This document shows positions 21,853 through 30,135 of a stretch of 30,135 nt of DNA, in pieces. The translations under genes were made by a program, and so were the position numbers. The stretch is from Lingula anatina (taxonomy: Eukaryota; Brachiopoda; Lingulata; Lingulida; Lingulidae). The notes beneath the pieces were generated by a model. That model ran no database searches and had not been told where the DNA came from. It saw nothing but the letters and a program-made list of their open reading frames with translations. Numbering within the stretch: position 1 is the first letter of the stretch; each line of letters opens with the position of its first letter. The stretch is taken from positions 71,281 to 101,415 of the forward strand of contig NW_019775848.1 in assembly GCF_001039355.2 (NCBI RefSeq), in the 5' to 3' direction.

Positions 21853-22689
21853 CTATGAAAAAACGATTTTTAGTAGAGGCGACTAATGTACTAGTACTAT
21901 ATAGACTAGTCTTCTACTGTTGTGCAGTTGTATTAAACTGGAAGAGGTAGAGCTAGCCTAGGTATTCTGTCTGCCTCAGTGTAAGGCTTTACTAATAACA
22001 CGGGTAGAGAAATATCTGATACTGAGGCAAGTAATCCAAATAATTAATATATATATATGACTTATTTTTATAAGGTATGTTTTGCCTTCGTTGTTTGTTT
22101 TGGTACCATTAACTAGTAAGTTGAAACAGCTTAACTTAAAAAGTATTCTGTTCAGGATTTTGATAAAATTTAAAGATCAGTTAGAAATGGGCCAACTTGA
22201 AATTGTTAAGATTTTAGAGCTGTCCCATTAATATTGATTAGCAAATTAATTAATTAATTAGTAATGGGGGTTAAGTTGCTTTGATGAAAGTCTCTGCTCC
22301 CTGTGTGATTACGTAGTATCCATGTTTATTTTTTTATATTATATTAATTAATTCATTCCGTTTATTTATCTATTCCATATAACAGTTGTTAGATAAGATG
22401 TAGATGTTAGATAAGATGTCAGTTGGTTTTACTGAACAAGGTAGCACAAAGTTTAATGAGTTAACACTTCTACTTACAGTTTGAGATATGTACAGAATAC
22501 ATGTACTGTTTGTGCCCATTAATGCATGAAAAATAGAGGTGCACATAACTGTAAAATGACTTTCAGCTCACACCTCCATTGAAATACAGGGGCATTCCAA
22601 TCTTCTGCTTACCTTTCACCTCCTAAAATCACATAGCTGAAAAGTCAACCAGTTCTGTTGTTGACAGCCCCATGAATAGTCTTAGAGTG
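21853..22689. other. Intergenic, AT-rich, no gene seen
   Basis: It holds short simple repeats: (TA)n near 22050, (TTAA)n at 22244-22261 and a two-copy unit GTTAGATAAGATGTAGAT at about 22387-22420. No exon was recognised on either strand. Confidence 0.6.
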
Positions 22690-22900
22690 CATTCCCATAG
22701 ATTTTAGATCGATCTATCCCTGTGGGGAGTCTCACTAGATTACTGTCAGATTATCCGGCTTAAATGTCCGTCCTGCCTACTACAAGCTGTAAGGGAGTAA
22801 TTAACTTTCGTGCCCGCTCGGCTGACAGCTATTTAGCATGAACCCCCAGGGAGTTAGGTCGATCTAGTTGGATCGATCTAATCTCTGGGAATGGGGTCTA
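22690..22900. mobile_element. About 200-bp terminal-inverted-repeat element, copy A
   Basis: It begins CATTCCCATAGATTTTAGAT and ends with the inverse, read as CATTCCCAGAGATTAGATCG. It shares its interior (GGGGAGTCTCACTAGATTAC, CCCGCTCGGCTGAC, ACCCCCAGGGAGTTAGG) with copies at 27030 and 28276. It is the more diverged copy: several substitutions in the middle and an extra GATCTAGTTGGATCGATC near the right end. There is no coding capacity, so it is a non-autonomous element. Confidence 0.85.
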
Positions 22901-22904
22901 AGAT

Positions 22905-23092
22905 TCATCTGTTAGCTCTAGAGGCTTAAATGTCTGTCATGCCTACTGAATCAGCTAGGGGATAAAGATAATTACCCCCTAGCAGCTTTACTAGGCGTGG
23001 CAGACATTTAAAATCTGGTTACGCTGATAGCAATTTAGTGAGACTCTCCAGGGAGATAGATTGATCCAAATATCTGTGGGAATGGTCTCCAT
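22905..23092. mobile_element. Hairpin derivative of the 200-bp family, next to copy A
   Basis: The right part is a diverged inverse copy (GTGAGACTCTCCAGGGAGAT, then a tail ending TCTGTGGGAATGG). The left part, about 22924-22961, is an inverted repeat of 22973-23012 (CTTAAATGTCTGTCATGCCT against TTTAAATGTCTGCCACGCCT), with GATAAAGATAATT between. With copy A it forms a composite of about 400 bp. A 99-codon minus-strand frame starting here is repeat-derived. Confidence 0.65.
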
Positions 23093-24440
23093 GAATAAAC
23101 AAACAAGACTTTGTAGGTACTTCCACACAGACGGATTTATTCCTGGTTGAGAGCTGGGGCCTCCAGTAATACTGTATAGAAAACTATCTAATTTTAAGGT
23201 GGAACACAACCTAACATGACAGTCCTGTACATAAATAAAAAATAGAGAAGATACAAGGTTGACATTGCATGCTAACACCTGTCTGGCCATTACTCAGCTG
23301 TCTGCCCTGATACTGGCTTTAATTAAGGTGAAACTGACTAAATAACTTTTCATAAAAATTAGATTGTTATACTGTCATAAAATCATATACCTGGAAAACA
23401 ATTTTGTTTTTTAATAACTTGCATTATGTTATGTACTAATACTTAACCAAGCCTTTTGATAAAGATGGCATTGGTGTTATCCTTAGAAAAATTGAATTTC
23501 CCTTGAAGGAAACTACATATACTAGCCATTGGCTGTGCAACTGTCTCACAGATCTGTTCCAAGCTATGTCGGCTTTGGTCCTCAGGTAAAATTAGAGAAA
23601 TACAGGCTATGGGAATTTTCCATAAGTCATTTATGTGAGAAAAATTAAGTCTTAGCTGGACTTCATGAGTTACTGCATGGTTACTGGTTATGAGTTACTG
23701 AGATACCAAACTTAAGTTTATTCTTTAAAGAGTAACAGGGAACATAAAATTTTCAATCATAAATGTTTGGAAGATACTTGAAAATATAGTTGAAGTTCTC
23801 AGTTCTTTTCCAAATACAGAGGCAGAGCTTAGAATGTAAAATGCCTTTAATAGTCATTCAAAGCTAGCAATGTTGAAAATAATAGAAGTCTCATTTGCAG
23901 TGCAAGGCTCTGTCTGTTCAATGCTTTGTCTAAATGGAATTAAGAAATGCAACTCTCTGTACTGTAAATCAATTTAAAGCCAAATGAGATAAGTTCCTCC
24001 TAAAGTATACCAGAACCATAAATACTGTCAATACTGGAATACAGTCAATACTGGGGGATATCATGTGACACCAAAAGGTAGTGAAAAGAATGTAAATTTC
24101 TTTCTTGTCTCCAATTTAAATCCATAGACAATATAAAAGATACATTAGAATAAAGAATTTATATTGGTAAGGATAATATTATGGTTACACAATCAAATAG
24201 TACTGAAAACCACAATTTGAAATTAGTGTACTTCACTGCAATTATTTAATTTACAATTTAAAAAGCTATAGAAAACAAGAAGTGACAGTTTAATCACTAT
24301 ATTGTTTTATGTACTTTATCTTGCCACTGTTTAGGTCTGATTTATAACCGCAATAGTATGCGTGGATGAGCATAGTTTAATAATTAAATTATTCTTATGT
24401 TTTTATTAATTAGAGAGCCTGTAAATGTAAACCATTTCTT
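23093..24440. other. Intergenic, no gene seen
   Basis: AT-rich sequence without recognisable exons or RNA genes. A small tandem unit (GTCAATACTGGAATACA, 24027-24055) is the only structure noted. Confidence 0.6.
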
Positions 24441-24452
24441 TGAGCTCAATAA

Positions 24453-24496
<44 letters not shown>
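24400..24496 (+). repeat. (ATT)n tract preceded by AATAAA, possible retroelement 3' tail
   Basis: TTTGAGCTCAATAAATTATT leads straight into about 14 ATT units (24453-24496). A poly(A)-signal-like hexamer followed by a short tandem tail is typical of the 3' end of truncated non-LTR retrotransposons or SINEs. No upstream coding remnant was recognised, so only the tail is claimed. Confidence 0.4.
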
Positions 24497-24516
24497 GTAG
24501 CAGGTGTGCTTCTATA

Positions 24517-24617
24517 CGATGAAGGTTCAGTTTTTTGAAAGTGCACTATTCGAAAGGTTCACTACATGTATGATGCAGGTTCACTATTATGAAGCTTGGC
24601 TATTCTGAAATAGGGCC
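24517..24617. repeat. Degenerate cluster of GAAAGGTTCACTA-type units
   Basis: GATGAAGGTTCAG, CACTATTCGAAAGGTTCACT and GCAGGTTCACTATTATGAAG follow one another, then TATTCTGAAATAGGGCCGG. The units resemble those in the fold-back elements at 220-392 and 29447-29600. No second arm is seen, so it may be half of an element or an array of units. Confidence 0.5.
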
Positions 24618-25793
24618 GGCATATAGATAGAGAACACACATGGAATAACTTTTAAGAAAATACACTTTATATAATGTAAAATAAAAATTGTTATAAAATT
24701 ACATAATACATGCTCAAAATTAGTGGTAGCAACAGTAGCAGATGCTAGCGCTACTCGAAATTGTAAAACTGGGGCATAATGTTACCATGTTTAAATTTAG
24801 GTGTCAAAGCTTTGCTACCTGCTAGTAGGTGTTTCCTATAATACAACTCGTTGCCTGGCACTTTGTTGCGCCGATGTACACCCAAGAAAATTTCATTTTC
24901 CACAACGCGAATGATGAGTAGTAAGCTTGATAAAACAGAAGTATAGTTTTAAGCACTGCGCATACGCTGAAACCAGGGATGCTCTAAAGTTTATACGGGG
25001 CTGACTTTTGAATTACAAGGGTTGTCAATCATTCCATTTTTCCACCAAAGCATGTGGAGAATTGGGTACAAGCAACATCATGTCAAGGGTAAATTTGTTC
25101 ATGTCGTGGGACCAAATTTGGACAGCAAGCCATGTTGGGCACTTCGTACTGTATACATTTCCCAGATGAGATCAAGCGTACATTGCACGCAGGAACCTTT
25201 TTCTGTCACAAGAGCACAGTTTAAAACTTCATACATGGATTGTTGTGTAAATGAAAATTGAGAGGCATGAAAATTGCGTAGTGACATTCTCATCCGAAAG
25301 AGCTAGCTCAGATAGAAGTCCAGTTTTCGGGTCAGATATCCCTAATTTGAAGCCAGGTTGCTTCTGACTATGCCATGTTTGATTATCATTTGATGAGATC
25401 AACCATACACAAATTTGCTGAGTTGCTTTGTTTGATAAAAAAGCATTTTCCTTTTGAAAATCATTATGATGAGATCATTTTTGAAAAAGTAAAGCTGAAG
25501 AAATGTTTATGGAATGTGTCTCTTTATGTTAAAATGGAGTAGTTGTCTATTGTGTGCCTTAAATGTTTATTGGCCAGGTTTGCTGTCTTGTCATATAAGT
25601 GTGATTGTATGTTGCATGTGAGTTAGTCAGGTTAACACTTTCACATTAGTTATAAAAGTAATTAAAAGATTTGTTTGAAATTATTCATAAAATATACTCT
25701 TGTCCCTAAATATGGTGGTCATATCAGTGGAATAAAAATAAAAGATGCCTCTTGTTCTCTACGTGTTTGAATACAAGCACTGGAAATTTCAAG
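24618..25793. other. Intergenic, no gene established
   Basis: It contains slightly CpG-richer sequence at 24845-25330 and a plus-strand frame at 25022-25261 (79 codons) without family resemblance. It may hold the 5' UTR or promoter of the possible gene starting at 25794, but nothing in the sequence proves it. Confidence 0.4.
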
Positions 25794-25874
25794 ATGGCAT
25801 CTCAAGTGGTTAAAAAAAGAATGGCTGATCCCTTCCCAATTTCCAAAAGGGAGAAGTTGCCAATTAAAGTTTTG
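25794..25874 (+). CDS. Possible first coding exon of an unidentified gene running off the right edge
   Basis: An ATG in a strong Kozak context (CAAGATGG) opens a 27-codon frame ending in phase 0 at a good donor (TTTTG then GTAAGA). An in-frame TGA lies 27 bases upstream, consistent with a 5' UTR. The peptide starts MASQVVKKRMADPFP and ends KREKLPIKVL. It is basic, with a terminal KVL that could run into a nucleotide-binding beta strand in a following exon (speculative). No second exon was found in the remaining 4.2 kb, so either the first intron is long or this is a chance ATG and donor. I do not recognise the protein. Confidence 0.35.
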
Positions 25875-27029
25875 GTAAGAAACCTGTGCAATATTGTCAA
25901 CTTAGCTTCTGTATAAGTTACATAATTTTATTTATATGCTACCTGTTACTTGTAAATGAAATAAATGTCTTTCATACCAGGTGTAAATACAATCTTCCTC
26001 TGTGATAGTTCATGTAAATTATTTGCAGCAGAATTGATACTGCATAGTATCACTGTTTTATTAATTTGATAAGAAAAATTCTAGCCCATTTTTATATTAA
26101 AGGCAAAAAAATAAGGATTAGACATTTATATGGCAAATAATAATAATAATAATAATAATAATTATCTTGGAAACTTCATTAATTTTCACATATTGGCCAA
26201 GATATATCCTAACAATAATTGTTGAGAAAAATCTTATGCAACACAAATATGATTATTATTTTGCTTCAAACATATCCCTATACAATGGTCTAACACTCTT
26301 AGCCTGTCTTTAAATTGTTAATGTAATATAATATGTCGTATAATAATTATTACCCAAAGTAAAAAAAAACCGTAAGTCACAATTTTGGATTGAAGAATAA
26401 GGTATTCTCCCTCATAAAGAGAACAGTTAAATATTTTGCTTTCTGTACGGGACTAGTATATATATATATAATTAAGACTGGAATTTAATCCCCTGTTTGG
26501 TGAAAAGAAAAACAACCTTCATTCAGCAAGTATTGTGAAGTGGAGCTTTTTATTCTAAAGACCTTATATTGAACAGAAATCTAAAATGGGTTTAGGATAG
26601 ATCATGTGAATCATTGAATGGGAGGCATACTCTTCTCCAAAGAGGGAAAAAAAACATTTTGGATTTGGGATAAATTTGGATTGGTTTTTAATACCATGAG
26701 CATTTGTAGGAAGCTTTAGTTGTAATTGAATATGTGATTGTATTGCTATGTAGAAATTCAACCCCTGGTAATGGTCTTGCCAGATTAAGAAAGCCAAAGG
26801 TGCTTTCAAATGCCACACTGTGACCAGTTTCAAACTTGAGGAATGCACTGGATGTCTTTGTGACTGTATGTAAAAAACTGTAAAATTTCCCTCTTTCCTG
26901 CTACTAGTAGATAGGACTGATTTTAGGGACCTTCCTTTCCACAGCAATATATGGTCCTCAAAAGCAGTTCTTACTTTAAGTCCGTGTAACAGGTTGGTTC
27001 ACTCGACTTGATCTTGTGTCCATGTTTAA
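25875..27029. other. Intergenic or intron, no gene seen
   Basis: AT-rich. (AAT)n lies at 26135-26162 and (TA)n at about 26456-26470. A 127-codon minus-strand frame (26564-26947) has no recognisable domain, no start context and no splice partners, and is not called. Confidence 0.55.
26135..26162. repeat. (AAT)n microsatellite
   Basis: About nine tandem AAT units. Confidence 0.9.
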
Positions 27030-27233
27030 CACCCCATTTCCATAGATTTTTAGATCGATCTATCCCTGTGGGGAGTCTCACTAGATTACTGTCAGCTTGG
27101 CCGGCTTAAGCGTCTGTCCCGCCTACTAAAAGCTGTAAGGGGGTAATTAACTATGGTGCCCGCTCGGCTGACTGCAATTTAGCGTGAACCCCCAGGGAGT
27201 TAGGTCGATCTAAATCTCTGGGAAAGCACCCTA
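27030..27233. mobile_element. About 200-bp terminal-inverted-repeat element, copy C
   Basis: It begins ACCCCATTTCCATAGATTTT and ends TAAATCTCTGGGAAAGCACC, imperfect inverse ends that share TAGATCGATC-type motifs. The interior is nearly identical to copy D in the opposite orientation, with about four differences over 150 bp by eye. Non-coding. Confidence 0.9.
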
Positions 27234-28275
27234 AGATGCTGACTCTCCTCTTCCACTGGTGTCAGTTTTTTCATTGGAAATGAGATATGGGTGGTTGTTA
27301 AAATGCGTTCATTATAAAACTGTGGGTGCTCTGTTTGAGCCCCTATGTATGCTGTTGTCTTCAAGTATAACCTGCATCAAAAAAAGAAAGGGAAGTAAAA
27401 ACTTGATGCCTAATCCTGTCTTAATAATGCCAGAGATACATCTGCTTCAGGCCCACTTGAACTGCCTGATATTTGAGCTCCTTATGGATAGGTGGCTATA
27501 GTTTAACATGCTCTTTGTTAATTCTCAATGATCTACCTGGGTGAAGAGACGTGGGGAATGAAATGTCTGACTGCCGTATGTTTGAAACATATTAACACTT
27601 TCTGTGTATTGCAGGACTATCATCTTACCTTTGCTTGTGGTCACAGAGAGACATTGTGTATTCTGATTATTTGTGTCCATCTATTCTGTTGCTGATGCAT
27701 TTGGCACCTGACACATTCGTTCCCCTATAACTGTAAAAGGACGTTTTGTTTTACTTGAAATTTACTAGATGGGTTTGTTTGGTAAAAAATTAAGTGGAGT
27801 TCAAATGCCCCCTTTCTCGTTAACTCCTGAGATGACCAAAATGATGGAGGAATTGTCATTTACAAGTATTTATTTTTAGGCCCCAGTACTGTAAGTATAA
27901 TCAAGTTGTGTATAAACATGTCAATTCTGAGTGATTGGTTCAGGGTGAAATAAAAGCGTGGTGTGATTATTAAAGACATAGGGTTACTAGTATAGTATTA
28001 AAAGCCCCAAAAGTGCTGGATTTTTACATATATTATAATTACTCTAGAGATATATCCTTGCAAAGGCTCTATCCATTTTGTATGATACAGTATGAAATCA
28101 AAATTTTTGTACCATTTTCTCACAATTGTAATTGTTATTGAGCAGAAGACATCAGTGTTTGATTCTGTGTACATATATAGCTCTCAGTATATCATTTAGT
28201 ATATGAGATTTTATTGATGTCATTCTAGGTATACATTTGTCTTATTTAGTAAATTACATGTATGACAGAGTTCAA
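27234..28275. other. Between repeat copies C and D, no gene seen
   Basis: AT-rich. An 80-codon plus-strand frame (27259-27501) has no recognisable motif and no splice context. Nothing else was recognised. Confidence 0.55.
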
Positions 28276-28502
28276 GGGTGCTTTCCCAGAGATTTAGATC
28301 GATCTAAAGATTAAGATTTAGATCAACCTAACTCCCTGGGGGTTCACGCTAAATTGCAATCAGCCGAGCGGGCACCATAGTTAATTACCCCCTTACAGCT
28401 TTTAGTAGGCGGGACAAACGCTTAAGCCAGCCAAGCTGACAGTAATCTAGTGAGACTCCCCACAGGGATAGATCAATCTAAAAATCTATGGAAATGGGGT
28501 GC
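28276..28502. mobile_element. About 200-bp terminal-inverted-repeat element, copy D (inverted relative to C)
   Basis: It begins GGTGCTTTCCCAGAGATTTA and ends AAATCTATGGAAATGGGGTG. Read in reverse it matches copy C closely. It carries an extra partial repeat of the AGATTTAGATC end motif near 28308. CAAG occurs on both outer sides and could be a short target-site duplication, but this is weak. Confidence 0.9.
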
Positions 28503-29446
28503 AAGTCACCATGTGCTGGTTAGGACCAAGTATTCAGTCCTACAAAGGGCAAAATAAAAATTAAGCTTTTTTAAGTCATTATTCACATTCAGTTAGAAAT
28601 ATCATAGTTCAGTTTTACAGCTTGTGATTGTTCCATAGCATGGCTTTCTTAATTCAGAGACAGAAATCCTTCAGCGTTTCATTATGGAAAGGATATTTTG
28701 GTTCATGACCAGGATTCTCTAAGTTACATATAGGCAATGTGAAAATGGCAAAAGTAGAAGTAAAAAGCAATAATATTTTAGATTATTCAGGAACATGGCA
28801 CCAGGTGTAGAACTGCAAAACTAACAGTAAATTGTTTGAATAATTCCCTGAAATGCTTTGTATGAATTTTTTGTCCTAAATAATGGGATGTCTACTGGGT
28901 ATATAAAAAAACTGAACTCACTGAATTGCCATGTCTTTATATGAGATCAGATCAGCCTATTATTATCCAGTTTTGATACCTACCAGCAAACAAAGTCTGA
29001 CACGTTTTATGTACTAAGGCCACACTGATTTAATTTTATGGAAGACCTCCTCTGGAGACTCCAAAACTAATGCAAGAGGGGGAAAAAAACAGCTAAAGTA
29101 AAGGAATATTCAGATGGAAACAAACAGAACACAGTGCATCAAACAAACATCTTTATTTGTGCTGAGAAGACTAAAGAGTCAACAGCCATCTGCTTTATCT
29201 CAGTGAATCAAACAAGAAAATATTAACAAATCAGCTCTCATCTGCTTCATTTCTGTATTATTTAAACAAATGAGAATGCTGTAGATCCACTTTAATTAAG
29301 GTTACCACATACATCTCTCTCTCCCCCCCCCGATACCCCCCTCTCTCTCTCTCTCTCTCCTTTTTGCAGCAATACACATGTGCAAAAGGTTTGTTTTATG
29401 ACAAAATCAGCAGGTTTTGTGGAAGATAAACAAGATTTAGGAAAAC
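28503..29446. other. Intergenic, no gene seen
   Basis: AT-rich sequence with a C-run and (CT)n tract at 29314-29360 (several CT units, C9, GATAC, C6, then more CT units). No exon was recognised. Confidence 0.55.
29314..29360. repeat. (CT)n / poly-C low-complexity tract
   Basis: ATCTCTCTCTC, then a C run, GATACCCCCC and (CT)9-10. Prone to length error. Confidence 0.9.
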
Positions 29447-29600
29447 CCAGGGCTCCGTATCTCGAAAGGTTCGCTATGTCACGCACGTGCGCAAGTGTCT
29501 CGATTCCATGGCCCCGTATCTCGAAATAGAATCGGTTATGGAATCGAGACACTTGCACACGTGCGCAACATAGCGAACCTTTCCAGATACGGAGCCCTGG
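29447..29600. mobile_element. Fold-back element: 63-bp arms around a 28-nt loop
   Basis: Positions 29447-29509 and 29538-29600 are inverted copies differing at four positions. Each arm carries GGCTCCGTATCTCGAAAGG, GTTCGCTATGT, a CGCACGTGCGCA palindromic core and AAGTGTCTCGATTCCAT. The loop holds another CCGTATCTCGAAA unit. CpG is frequent. The two overlapping minus-strand frames here come from the hairpin. No target-site duplication was evident. It belongs with the units at 220-392 and 24517-24617. Confidence 0.85.
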
Positions 29601-30135
29601 CTTATGCAGTATTTTGAGTGGGCATCGGGACAGCAGTCAGTTCCAGAGTTACAAGGAGGGAAAGAACATTTGAAAATAAATGCCCGCATGGATGCCTTCC
29701 ATAAAATTAAATCAGATTGGCCTAAAAGATTTATTATGTAATTTATATAGTCTGGTGAACCAGATATTTACAGGGCAATGACTGCTGAATGCACACTCCT
29801 TTAAATTGACTGAATATAAAAAGCAGTAGAGTTCTTTAACCTTGAAGAAAATATCAGCTTAGTAACAGGATCCACCCCCTCTTTATAGAGATTGTGTCTG
29901 ATGTCAGGCTTGTATACAGAATGCCCCAGACAGTGAGTAGTATAAATGGCCTGTCATAATGGCAGGTTTTCTTCTGTACAGTGATAGATTTAATGCCCAT
30001 AAGACATATTTGTTATACAGCAGACATCCTGTTTGTTTTAAAGCACAGATCCAACCTGAGCTTGAGATAAAAATATGTTTGCAAGAATATGGCTACTGTA
30101 TGTGAAAGTTGTAGTGTTACATTATAATATATAGT
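29601..30135. other. Window end, no gene seen
   Basis: AT-rich sequence. No exon, RNA gene or repeat was recognised. Confidence 0.55.

Noticed and set aside
22991-23290. 99-codon minus-strand frame
   Set aside because: It runs out of the hairpin derivative of the 200-bp repeat and has no protein-like features.
25022-25293. Opposed open frames of 79 and 64 codons on the two strands
   Set aside because: No family resemblance and no splice sites in phase; most likely chance in a slightly GC-richer stretch.
26564-26947. 127-codon open frame on the minus strand, the longest single frame in the window
   Set aside because: No recognisable domain, no Kozak context, no splice partners, and it lies in AT-rich intergenic sequence.
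29292-29689. Two overlapping minus-strand frames of 88 and 71 codons
   Set aside because: They are translations of the CT tract and the 63-bp hairpin arms.
1-30135. tRNA, rRNA or snRNA genes
   Set aside because: I saw no cloverleaf with a B box (GGTTCRANYCC) and no rRNA core motifs on either strand; the GGTTCATTGG units are not tRNA arms.

Overview
This is a window of an AT-rich animal genome. The genes have many short exons with canonical GT-AG introns, the proteins are animal endosomal trafficking factors, and short inverted-repeat elements and microsatellites are common. The repeat style suggests a marine or aquatic invertebrate (mollusc, annelid, hemichordate or similar). I cannot name the species. 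One N at 18231 marks an assembly uncertainty.

Layout. Positions 1-1194 hold repeats and the probable 5' part of the first gene. Positions 1195-9501 on the plus strand carry 18 recognisable coding exons of AP5Z1, the zeta subunit of the AP-5 adaptor. Only a short N-terminal coding exon is not securely placed. Positions 9502-11299 are the shared 3' interval of two convergent genes. Positions 21432 down to 11300 on the minus strand carry a complete 17-exon GGA gene (VHS, GAT, clathrin-binding hinge, GAE) of about 685 residues. Positions 21433-30135 hold no confidently identified gene. They contain a possible alternative first exon for GGA (21632-21852), an orphan possible first coding exon on the plus strand (25794-25874), and many inverted-repeat elements.

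Biology. GGA proteins are Arf-recruited adaptors that sort DxxLL receptors (mannose-6-phosphate receptors, sortilin) out of the trans-Golgi network. AP-5, with the SPG11 and SPG15 proteins, is linked to retrieval of some of the same receptors from late endosomes. The two genes lie tail to tail, with candidate poly(A) signals that interleave.

Repeats. The most structured non-genic DNA is a set of fold-back elements. One (220-392) has a clear 8-9 bp target-site duplication. One is a nearly perfect hairpin with 63-bp arms (29447-29600). A third family of about 200 bp has three clear copies plus a hairpin derivative. Several more lie inside GGA introns. I found no wholly new gene system. The best leads are the fold-back elements that share a GAAAGGTTC-type unit and the candidate alternative GGA first exon.
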